Source: an uncultured bacterium
Lineage (GTDB): Bacteria > Bacillota > Clostridia > Lachnospirales > Lachnospiraceae
NCBI GenBank assembly: GCA_905214855.1
Contig: CAJMNU010000008.1
Coordinates: 1 to 31,099, forward strand
Direction: 5' to 3'
Length of the DNA: 31,099 bases
Below the pieces are notes generated by a model, which saw nothing but the letters and a program-made list of their open reading frames with translations, did not search any database and had not been told where the DNA came from. Shown here piece by piece: positions 23,911-31,045 of this stretch. Both the position numbers and the translations under genes were made by a program. Every line of letters begins with the position of its first letter. Position 1 is the stretch's first letter.

Positions 23911-24575
23911 ATCTCATATACCTTCAAATTCTTGTATTCTGCTGTCAACGGTGCTAACTGACGAAATCCAATCTTTCCGCCTTCCAATTCTGCTCCATAC
24001 GTCTTGCCATCATCATAATACTCGAAGACACAAAGATCATTCACTGAAAATGCAATCCGATTATCTTTCTTTGTCACAGAAATCTTATAAAATCCTTTGG
24101 CATCTTCAGCTGCCGGAAGAGGATCTGCTCCCTGTGCTACTAAATGGAATCCACAGCTTTTTCTTAAATTGCAGGTATGGAATGCTCTCTCATCTTCCTC
24201 TTTTCTTCTAAAATAAGAGACATGGAATGCATTGATATCTCCACTGTGATACTGAGGATACTCACCGGTTCTCTTTGTCAGAGATGAGTCAAACAAATCC
24301 TCACCATTTTTTCCTTTTGCCGCAAAAAACAAAATACACAGCCCATGATCTGTGATCGGACGGAATTCCCATTCCACCCTGATATCTTTTGGGAATTCAT
24401 TTGGACACCAAAGCACATAATTTGCCTTTTGTCCCAGATCATTGGACAGGGCATTTTTCATTCTCATACAGCCCTCCCCAAAGCTGATGTCTGCCTGTCC
24501 CTCTAAAATAAAGTCTTTTACATCTTCCGCTTTCTCCAGCGGATTCTCATAGATCAGCATCTCTTTTCTATCCAC
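23907..24575 (-). CDS. DUF1961 family protein (YesU-like)
   Basis: This 222-residue protein matches the YesU family, whose members adopt a concanavalin-like beta-sandwich fold and occur in rhamnogalacturonan loci. The central RVEWEFRPITDHGLCILFFAAKG and the segments SYFRRKEEDERAFHTCNLRKS and GKIGFRQLAPL are in keeping with a sugar-handling jelly roll. No catalytic role is established for the family. A lectin, hydrolase or lyase role on RG-I fragments is possible. The start is GTG at 24575 with GGAGG 7 nt upstream. It is the first gene of operon B, and a 5-bp tandem repeat lies just upstream of its ribosome binding site. Confidence 0.85.
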   Translation of the reverse strand: MDRKEMLIYENPLEKAEDVKDFILEGQADISFGEGCMRMKNALSNDLGQKANYVLWCPNEFPKDIRVEWEFRPITDHGLCILFFAAKGKNGEDLFDSSLTKRTGEYPQYHSGDINAFHVSYFRRKEEDERAFHTCNLRKSCGFHLVAQGADPLPAAEDAKGFYKISVTKKDNRIAFSVNDLCVFEYYDDGKTYGAELEGGKIGFRQLAPLTAEYKNLKVYEI

Positions 24576-24590
24576 TTATGCTCCTCCTCA

Positions 24591-24615
24591 TCTAGTCTAA
24601 TCTAATCTAATCTAT
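24591..24615. repeat. 5-bp tandem repeat in the operon B leader
   Basis: Five units (TCTAG, TCTAA x3, TCTAT on the plus strand) lie immediately upstream of the GGAGGA ribosome binding site of the DUF1961 gene. The tract is transcribed. Slippage could change leader length. Confidence 0.75.
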
Positions 24616-24693
24616 CAGTATCAGAATATGACAATATCTTGTGTCTGCCATTTTTCTGTCTGAATCTTTTAAATCCCTTAAAAACCATTTTTG

Positions 24694-24723
24694 ATTATAT
24701 CATTTTTATCGGATATATAGCAA
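24694..24723 (-). promoter_or_regulatory. Promoter of RG-I operon B
   Basis: TTGCTA (24718-24723), spacer of 18 nt, perfect TATAAT (24694-24699). A TTGACA hexamer lies 7 bp further upstream (24731-24736) but has no -10 at suitable distance. The leader would be about 110 nt. Confidence 0.55.
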
Positions 24724-24808
24724 GAATACTTGTCAATTTTTGTGCAACATCATGTACCTATTTTAAAATTTTTCAATACATATACCAAAGCAAACTACCT
24801 TCACTCCA

Positions 24809-24883
24809 TCAATGAAAGGCGCTCAACCTTTCATTATTGAAAGCTACTTAACCTTCTATGATTTAAAGCTACTCAGCCTTTCA
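24809..24883. repeat. Three-copy 25-bp imperfect tandem repeat
   Basis: Three contiguous units of exactly 25 bp (24809-24833, 24834-24858, 24859-24883) share the minus-strand pattern TGAAAGGxTGAGTAGCTTT. Each unit is partly self-complementary; the first on the plus strand forms TGAAAGG-loop-CCTTTCA. They lie between the acyltransferase stop and the operon B promoter. There are no spacers or cas genes, so it is not CRISPR. Confidence 0.75.
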
Positions 24884-24913
24884 TTTATAGTTGAGTATAA
24901 AAAATAAAAAACA

Positions 24914-25654
24914 TTAACTTATCATCTCAAACCAAAACAGTAACACAGCATATAAAACAGGCTGATGCAGCATGTAGATCGGAAGTGAATGTTTTCCAAT
25001 CTTGGAAAGTACTTCTATCTTTCTTCCTACCAGCCATTGCATCTTATCCATTTTTTGCAGGATACGATAAAAGAAATAACCACTCAAAAACAAGAAAAAC
25101 CATGGAAAGAGTGGAAAATAATCTGTTGAGAAAAAGGTTCTTGGTGGAAATCCCAAATAGGCACTAAAACTATTCGCATACCAAGTTCTCGGAAGCGCTA
25201 TCATCCAAATTCCTTTCAAACCAAGATATCCACCTTCCACATTTCGAAGCAGGACAAACAGAAAAAGGCAGGCAATGAAACCCACAATATTCGGAACATA
25301 CTTCAATCCACACTCTAATACATTCCAGATCAGCATACAAGATCCCAGCAAAGTAAGTACTCCAAAGACAACTCTCTGGTCTGGCATGACCATACATGTC
25401 ACAACTGTCACCAGAAAACCTGCCAAAAAGACTTCTCCTCCCCTTTTCCATTTCCCACGTTTTCCCATAGAGCAGCAAAATCCTGATAAAAAAATAAAAA
25501 TCCAACAAACTGCCTGCTGCCACAGATATGCCCCTAATCCCTGATACCACTCCCAGTTTACTCCAAAAAGATAGACCAAATCCCAAGTCAGATGATACAA
25601 TATCATACTGATCAAATTTAAACCTCTGAGGTTATCCAACATATGATATCTCAT
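24914..25654 (-). CDS. HGSNAT/DUF1624-type multi-pass acyltransferase-like membrane protein
   Basis: This is a 246-residue membrane protein with about seven helices. The opening MLDNLRGLNLISMILYHLTWDLVY is the pattern of the heparan-alpha-glucosaminide N-acetyltransferase catalytic (DUF1624) family, which moves acetyl groups from acetyl-CoA across membranes onto sugars in characterised relatives. A C-terminal GKHSLPIYMLHQPVLY motif carries the second histidine usually seen in such acyltransferases. The substrate is unknown; a cell-envelope glycan is plausible. The start follows AGGAGA and lies 17 nt after the helicase stop codon, so the two genes are probably co-transcribed without an obvious functional link. 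Confidence 0.82.
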   Translation of the reverse strand: MRYHMLDNLRGLNLISMILYHLTWDLVYLFGVNWEWYQGLGAYLWQQAVCWIFIFLSGFCCSMGKRGKWKRGGEVFLAGFLVTVVTCMVMPDQRVVFGVLTLLGSCMLIWNVLECGLKYVPNIVGFIACLFLFVLLRNVEGGYLGLKGIWMIALPRTWYANSFSAYLGFPPRTFFSTDYFPLFPWFFLFLSGYFFYRILQKMDKMQWLVGRKIEVLSKIGKHSLPIYMLHQPVLYAVLLFWFEMIS

Positions 25655-25671
25655 TATCTTCTCCTAATGTT

Positions 25672-28600
25672 CTATTTTTTATGATATATGTCTCCTTCTT
25701 TTGTTTCAGCCAACATATTTCTGAGTTCTTTTAGCTGCTCTGGTTTCACAAATTCCTTAAAATGCCGCCCCTCATAAGTGGGATGAAGTACCGGGTATCT
25801 GCCATTCATCTTGAATAAAAAATGATGTGAGATCATCCACTCTATGATACATTCCAATGTTTCTTTATCCATATCACTTAACACTGCAAATACAGGAAGT
25901 TCATTTAATTTCCCCTTCTTTACTTTCGCATTATTTATTCCTCTTAAAACATCTATTGTTACCAGAGTGCCATAATAATGAATCCGACTGATCGACTCTA
26001 CTCCATTTAAAATATCACTTAAAAGTTCAAAAATAGAATGACCTCGAACAAAAAAATCATATACATAATAAGTATCGCCCTCTTCAATCATCTCCACTTT
26101 TTTCTGTTCCCTTACTAAAACAGGAGATTTTCCTGCTTTGTTATCTGTTATTTGTTTTTTATCACACTCTCTTTCCTTGGACGGAACATGATTTTGACAT
26201 GTTGGGGGCGTTTCCAAACTCTCCTCCTGAGATTTTTCCATCTTCCATCCAAACTTCCTATAATATTCTTTCTGTGATATTGTATTACCGCAGCCCGTCC
26301 TATCTTCTTTGAAATTCGTGCATCCCAAAAAAGCTCCACCTTGTCCCATCCGTACTATCAAATATCCATCTTTGCATTTATTACATTTTACAATAGACAT
26401 TTTCTTGCCACGCAGATCATTACTCAAAAATCCACATACTTCTGGTTCATTCGTACAAATATACATTCTCAAACCATAGGATTCTTTATATCGCAGCTGA
26501 AGAGGATATCCACAGACAGGACAGATCATCTTTGCTGTCTGCCTGATCGGAGGTTCTTCATTCCACTCTCCTTTTAATACAACATTTTTGTACTCTTTTT
26601 TTATCTCAAGCAAAAATTCTGACGGATTTTGCTCTGGAGCAATACAATACACTCTATTTTTTGTTCTTGTCATAGCCACATAAAAAAGGCGGCGTTCTTC
26701 TGCATAATCCATAGAATGATCTTCCTTTACCACAAAAGAAAGTACTGGATCATCCTCAATCTTGGCAGGGAAACCATATGTCTCATTCTTTCCATTGATC
26801 AAAATCACATTGTCATATCCTAATCCCTTAGATGCATGTGCAGTCAAAAAAGTGATTTTCATTTTAGGATACTTCACAGAACGGATTTTGCTTTCTCTCC
26901 TTTGATATTCAAACAAACCGGTACGTTCCAGTTGGTGTCCATCAAATCCAAAACGTCCCAAAAGAAGGATTTTTCCCTCTTCTTCTTTTTTCCCTTCCTG
27001 ACGATTATACTCCATAATCTGTTCCAGAGCAGTTTCTATCCCTTTTGCCAAAGCATAATTTGCACCGCTTTGAGTATCTCCATATCCCCTTTTTCTGCTT
27101 GCATCATATGTATAAATAATAACAGGATCTTGAATATTTTTAGATGCTTTCAGGGCTTTTTTTATCTGTGTATCATTCTTTTGAATAAAGTTTCCGGCAA
27201 TATCAATGACTTCCTGTGAATTTCGGTATGTTTTTACAATTTTAAGCATACATCCAGATCCCATTTTTTCTGTAAATTTTGTAAATAACTCAATATCTGA
27301 TCCACTAAATGCATAAATAGATTGCCAATCATCTCCTACTGCCATAATCTTTGCATTGCATACCTTGGAAAGGGCTGATGTCAGATCAAATCTTTGTCTG
27401 GAAATATCCTGATATTCGTCTACAATAATATATTTAAAATCCAGTTTTTGTTCACTTGCCTCTGCTTCTCTTAGTATTCTGGCTGACTCATTGATCATAT
27501 CTTCAAAATCTACCGCTTTCTGTTCTGTAAGATATTTCTGATATTCCAGATAACAGCCCCTGCAAATCTGCAAAAACAATTTACTTCTCTCATTATTTGC
27601 CCTCTGATACATATTTGAAAAATCCTGCTCTGTATACCCGTTTGTTTTAAAATTAGTGATAAAACGACAAATCAGATTGATCAGTTTTCTAACATACCTA
27701 TTTTCTTCAGATGCAACAATCTTCTCAACCACTTCCTGAGCAGGACGAGGATTTAAAACAAAACCTTCTCTGAGAAGCTGCTCCTTGAGATGTTCTTCAA
27801 TGGATCTCCCATCCCCAAAAACAGAGTATGTTTCCAGCATCTTTGTATTATGCTCAGTATGAATCTTTCTTTTATCCTGAATCGCTTTTTGATAACGATA
27901 AAGCTCTTCTGTACCGAATCGATCGCTTTTTCCATCCTCCGTAATACCAAAATGTTCCAGATAAATGGTTTTATCTCCTTGCTTTATTATAAAATCTGGT
28001 GTATAAGGTTTTCCTGCGCCTTCAATTCTATACGGATATATAGATTCATATTCATAGTCCAACTGATTCAAATATAAAAAATTAGCAATCTCCACCTCTT
28101 CATAAGAACGCATTACTTCATCTTGAATTGTGATCCTTTTTCTGGTCTTTTTATCTAAAATTGTTTTTTGATATTCGTTTAGATCACTTTTTAAGGTAGC
28201 ATAGTTAGCTTTTGATATATTTCTAAAAAAAGCCTCTGGATCTTTCTCATTTATTGGCACATCAAAATAAGAAGCAAAAAATAAAAGCAAATTTTTTACC
28301 ATACTCTCGTCTGATAGGATACTGGTTCTAAAAAAATTCAGGATGATAAAATACAATCTACTGCTATCTATAATACGAAGTGGTTCTTCTGAATGCTGCC
28401 GCAGAATTGCATTTCCTGTTGCATGAAATGTTGTGATCGGACACTGGATATGTAAGTCTTTCTGTATTTTTTCCTTCAATTCATCTACAGCCCGATTTGT
28501 AAAAGAAATCACCAAAATCTGTTCTGGCTTAATTTTCTTTTTTTCTACAAGATAACGTACTTTTGCAGCAACTGTCGTTGTTTTTCCTGCTCCCGCACCT

Positions 28601-29280
28601 GCAATAACCAAACAATGATCCTCATCTGTCAAAACTACTCTTCTCTGGTCTTCGTCTAAACTAATCTCTGGATTTACTTCCTTTAAAATATTATCTAAAT
28701 AGTCTTTTTCTTTTTCCATCTGATCTACAATATAAGATTCATTGTGATTTTTTATTCTTTCTTCTATCTTCTGATAAGATTCAAGGATTTCTTTCACCTC
28801 AAATTGGTTCTGTATGCCCTTTTTTATACAGTATTCTTCTAAAAGGTCACTCTTTTGTATAACCCCAAAATATTCCATCGTTTCTCTATACGTTTCAATA
28901 AGACATCTATAATCTCTATATGCCAAATATGTATTTTGAGACAATAGATTTTTATAATTCTCAGAAAATTCCATTAAACTTTTCCATTCTTTACCTCTGT
29001 GTTCTGTTTCCTCACATGGCTTTTCTGATATTGTTTCTGTACTATCTTTTTCTACATCACTATTTTCTATACTATTCTTTTCTGTATCACTCTTTTCTGT
29101 ATTACTCTCTTCTATATTACTTTCTTCTATATCATTCTCTTTGTTTATATTTGTTCCTGTCTCTTGAGCGTCCTGTTTCATCTCATTGTTGTAATCTAAT
29201 CCTTGTATCTCATGATTTTCTTTTTTATTTTTATATTTCTCTTCTTTCTGCCTTCCAAACAACTTTTTAAAAAAATTCAT
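25672..29280 (-). CDS. UvrD/helicase IV-like SF1 DNA helicase with zinc ribbons and RQC-like end
   Basis: This is a 1202-residue ATP-dependent helicase. A charged N-terminus contains seven pentapeptide repeats (49-83). Helicase motifs follow: Walker A AGAGAGKT (227-234), ISFTNRAVDELKEK (258-271), DEYQD (621-625), GDDWQSIYAFSGSD (649-662), TYRNSQE, TAHASKGLGYDNVILI and RRLFYVAMTRTKNRVY. Between motifs Ia and II an insertion with YTPDFII (426-432) and IYLEHFG (439-445) resembles the PD-(D/E)XK-like insertion of E. coli helicase IV, with EHF in place of ExK. Two four-cysteine zinc ribbons follow (CPVCGY...CTNEPEVC and CNKC...CTNFKEDRTGC). The last ~120 residues resemble an RQC winged-helix. The start follows AAAGGGG. 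It probably acts in DNA repair or replication restart. Confidence 0.92.
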   Translation of the reverse strand: MNFFKKLFGRQKEEKYKNKKENHEIQGLDYNNEMKQDAQETGTNINKENDIEESNIEESNTEKSDTEKNSIENSDVEKDSTETISEKPCEETEHRGKEWKSLMEFSENYKNLLSQNTYLAYRDYRCLIETYRETMEYFGVIQKSDLLEEYCIKKGIQNQFEVKEILESYQKIEERIKNHNESYIVDQMEKEKDYLDNILKEVNPEISLDEDQRRVVLTDEDHCLVIAGAGAGKTTTVAAKVRYLVEKKKIKPEQILVISFTNRAVDELKEKIQKDLHIQCPITTFHATGNAILRQHSEEPLRIIDSSRLYFIILNFFRTSILSDESMVKNLLLFFASYFDVPINEKDPEAFFRNISKANYATLKSDLNEYQKTILDKKTRKRITIQDEVMRSYEEVEIANFLYLNQLDYEYESIYPYRIEGAGKPYTPDFIIKQGDKTIYLEHFGITEDGKSDRFGTEELYRYQKAIQDKRKIHTEHNTKMLETYSVFGDGRSIEEHLKEQLLREGFVLNPRPAQEVVEKIVASEENRYVRKLINLICRFITNFKTNGYTEQDFSNMYQRANNERSKLFLQICRGCYLEYQKYLTEQKAVDFEDMINESARILREAEASEQKLDFKYIIVDEYQDISRQRFDLTSALSKVCNAKIMAVGDDWQSIYAFSGSDIELFTKFTEKMGSGCMLKIVKTYRNSQEVIDIAGNFIQKNDTQIKKALKASKNIQDPVIIYTYDASRKRGYGDTQSGANYALAKGIETALEQIMEYNRQEGKKEEEGKILLLGRFGFDGHQLERTGLFEYQRRESKIRSVKYPKMKITFLTAHASKGLGYDNVILINGKNETYGFPAKIEDDPVLSFVVKEDHSMDYAEERRLFYVAMTRTKNRVYCIAPEQNPSEFLLEIKKEYKNVVLKGEWNEEPPIRQTAKMICPVCGYPLQLRYKESYGLRMYICTNEPEVCGFLSNDLRGKKMSIVKCNKCKDGYLIVRMGQGGAFLGCTNFKEDRTGCGNTISQKEYYRKFGWKMEKSQEESLETPPTCQNHVPSKERECDKKQITDNKAGKSPVLVREQKKVEMIEEGDTYYVYDFFVRGHSIFELLSDILNGVESISRIHYYGTLVTIDVLRGINNAKVKKGKLNELPVFAVLSDMDKETLECIIEWMISHHFLFKMNGRYPVLHPTYEGRHFKEFVKPEQLKELRNMLAETKEGDIYHKK
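29032..29136. repeat. 15-bp tandem repeat near the start of the helicase gene
   Basis: Seven 15-bp units encode the pentapeptides NDIEE, SNIEE, SNTEK, SDTEK, NSIEN, SDVEK and DSTET (residues 49-83). Unit length is a multiple of three, so copy-number change keeps the frame. Confidence 0.85.
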
Positions 29281-29383
29281 ATCAGTATGCCCCTTTGCCT
29301 GAAATCAAACTTTTATATTTAAAGAATCACTATAGATTCATAGGATATAATAGAAAATTCAAAAAATCTTTCCTATTTTTTTC

Positions 29384-29412
29384 ATTATATATAAATAATT
29401 TCTTATTGGCAA
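29384..29412 (-). promoter_or_regulatory. Promoter of the helicase-acyltransferase unit
   Basis: TTGCCA (29407-29412), spacer of 17 nt, perfect TATAAT (29384-29389), leaving a leader of about 95 nt. Confidence 0.6.
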
Positions 29413-29482
29413 TAAACAAACCTTTTATCTTATATCTTCCTTGACATTTTCGACTCATTCTATTTATAAAACTACGTTTCTA

Positions 29483-29528
29483 CAAAAAAACTGTAGTTTC
29501 TAGGATAAATTTTCCATGAAACTACAGT
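29483..29528 (-). terminator. Terminator of the GH28 gene
   Basis: On the minus strand ACTGTAGTTTC pairs perfectly with GAAACTACAGT (11 bp, 17-nt loop), followed by TTTTTTG. It starts 8 nt after the GH28 stop codon. Confidence 0.85.
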
Positions 29529-29536
29529 CTTTTTAC

Positions 29537-30808
29537 TTATTTTTCTTCTGCTATCACTGTTATTTTTATATTGATCCCCTTAAAATTCTCAATACTGCCT
29601 TCCGTAAATCCATCTCTTTTTGCAGTAATATCAAGATTTTCAAACATGAAATCCGACAGATGGTACTGATTTTCATCTGGCTTTACATCAAAATATGTTT
29701 CGCATCTACAAGTACAATTTCTTATTGTCACATGATCAGCCAATGAAATTGGTTTATCTTCTCTTCCCTGAAGATCAAAAAATTGTGTCCACGGATTGAC
29801 ATTAATAAAATTAGCAATATAGCCAGTGATGTCTTCTACTAAAATATACTCATAATGCTGGACGGTATCCGGACGCATTTTAAGCCACAGTAAATTTTTT
29901 CCATCCAGTACCTTGATTCTTCGTAACACAATATTTCTATTATGTATGGATTCCGAACCACAGGTAAGACATCCATGACAAAATCCATATGTACAATCTT
30001 CAATGATCACTCTCTCATTTGAACCATTCTCTGGTGCTTGATCTGCCCATGGTCCTTTTCCACCCTTTAACACAACAGAATCATCATTAACCTCCATGTA
30101 GCAGTCTTTGATGAGAACATCTGTACATACATCTAAATCAATGGCATCTGTACTTGGTGCTTTTATGGGTGAAGCAGGAGAAAAGATATGACAATTGATG
30201 TATTTAATATGATTACAATGATACAGATGATTCGTCCAAAATTGAGCATTCTGTAAATGAAGATTTGCCACCAACACATTGCTGCTATTTGATATATAAA
30301 CAAGTCTTGGACGTTGCTCATCCTTGTTGGTACAATCTGGATTCCATCTACGTCTGAGCCAGAAAGACTTCCATGAGCGCAATCCATTCCCATCAATAGT
30401 ACCCTCACCACACATGGTAAATCCATCCACACCATCTGCGTTGATCATACCTACAAAATACTCACAAGTCTGCCCCTCAATTCGAGTGAGCTTAATATCA
30501 TAATCATTGATGTCATCACTGCCTTTTAAAACACCATCTTTTTCTACATAAAGATTTACATTCTGCTTAAAATAAACAGAACCTATCAAATAAGTTCCGG
30601 CAGGCACAACGATCACACCGCCTCCATTTTCAAATGCTGTGTCGATCGCCTTTTGAAATTCTGTGGTATGCACAAGTCCATCATCCATAACACCATAATC
30701 TGTAATACGATACTGTACCCCCAAATCTTTAAGCTCTGGAATTTTTACATCATAAAACCAATCATTGATAATTGTCCCATCTGGGAAATATTCTTTTGTC
30801 TTCTCCAT
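29537..30808 (-). CDS. Glycoside hydrolase family 28 (polygalacturonase-type), intracellular
   Basis: This is a 423-residue right-handed beta-helix enzyme that hydrolyses galacturonic-acid linkages. An N-terminal part (YRITDYGVMDDG) leads into pectate-lyase-3-like coils, including GGGVIVVPAGTYLIGSVYFK (about 62-81). GH28 active-site elements are STDAIDLD (219-226, D221), NDDSVVLKGG (241-250, D242/D243) and CHGCLTCGSES with H279. The usual downstream Arg-Ile-Lys is WLKMRPD (308-314) here, so substrate-end recognition may differ. There is no signal peptide, pointing to an exo-type enzyme on imported oligosaccharides. The ATG at 30808 follows GAAAGGGAAG; an in-frame TTG at 30826 overlaps that site. 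It is a single gene with its own promoter and cre-like site. Confidence 0.92.
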   Translation of the reverse strand: MEKTKEYFPDGTIINDWFYDVKIPELKDLGVQYRITDYGVMDDGLVHTTEFQKAIDTAFENGGGVIVVPAGTYLIGSVYFKQNVNLYVEKDGVLKGSDDINDYDIKLTRIEGQTCEYFVGMINADGVDGFTMCGEGTIDGNGLRSWKSFWLRRRWNPDCTNKDEQRPRLVYISNSSNVLVANLHLQNAQFWTNHLYHCNHIKYINCHIFSPASPIKAPSTDAIDLDVCTDVLIKDCYMEVNDDSVVLKGGKGPWADQAPENGSNERVIIEDCTYGFCHGCLTCGSESIHNRNIVLRRIKVLDGKNLLWLKMRPDTVQHYEYILVEDITGYIANFINVNPWTQFFDLQGREDKPISLADHVTIRNCTCRCETYFDVKPDENQYHLSDFMFENLDITAKRDGFTEGSIENFKGINIKITVIAEEK

Positions 30809-30821
30809 ATTTATCTTCCCT

Positions 30822-30836
30822 TTCAAGCGTTTTCTT
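30822..30836 (-). promoter_or_regulatory. CcpA cre-like operator at the GH28 gene
   Basis: The minus-strand AAGAAAACGCTTGAA matches the cre consensus WTGNAANCGNWNNCW except at two positions, with the central CG intact. It spans the expected transcription start about 7 nt after the -10, a standard place for catabolite repression. Confidence 0.5.
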
Positions 30837-30841
30837 TTTTT

Positions 30842-30870
30842 ATTATAACTATCCTTTGAGATTCCGTCAA
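30842..30870 (-). promoter_or_regulatory. Promoter of the GH28 gene
   Basis: TTGACG (30865-30870), 17-nt spacer, TATAAT (30842-30847): eleven of twelve consensus bases at ideal spacing, the strongest promoter match in the window. Confidence 0.8.
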
Positions 30871-30901
30871 ATTAAGAAACAGGCTGGTAGGTATTGATAA
30901 C

Positions 30902-30935
30902 AAAAAAAATCCTAAAAACATCAATTTTTAGGATT
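30902..30935 (-). terminator. Terminator after tRNA-Cys
   Basis: AATCCTAAAAA, 6-nt loop, TTTTTAGGATT, then TTTTTTTG on the minus strand. It is an 11-bp perfect stem starting 8 nt after the tRNA and closes the tRNA transcript. Confidence 0.9.
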
Positions 30936-30942
30936 CTATCAG

Positions 30943-31013
30943 AGGCGACGACCGGATTTGAACCGGTGATAAGGGTGTTGCAGACCCGCGCCTTACCACT
31001 TGGCTACGTCGCC
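30943..31013 (-). tRNA. tRNA-Cys (GCA)
   Basis: A 71-nt cloverleaf: acceptor stem GGCGACG/CGTCGCC with discriminator U, D-arm GCC/GGC, anticodon loop CTGCAAC with GCA flanked by GGGT/ACCC, and T-arm ACCGG-TTCAAAT-CCGGT. The CCA end is not encoded. It is followed by a terminator and preceded by tRNA-Glu. Confidence 0.95.
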
Positions 31014-31045
31014 ATAATATATTATATTCCGTTTTACTAAAAAAA

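Larger units (their letters stand above)
24576..24913. other. Regulatory stretch upstream of RG-I operon B
   Basis: These 338 bases hold, from the operon outward, a 5-bp tandem repeat (24591-24615), the operon promoter (24694-24723) and a three-copy 25-bp repeat (24809-24883) that ends 30 nt after the acyltransferase gene. I see no gene and no standard terminator for the helicase-acyltransferase unit. Confidence 0.6.

Noticed and set aside
24809..24883. CRISPR-like repeats
   Set aside because: The 25-bp units are directly joined with no spacers, vary in sequence, and no cas gene is nearby.
25672..29280. UvrD-like helicase as part of a phage-defence system
   Set aside because: No nuclease, methylase, ATPase partner or mobile-element gene is adjacent. 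The only co-transcribed gene is an acyltransferase-like membrane protein, and the domain order fits a repair helicase.
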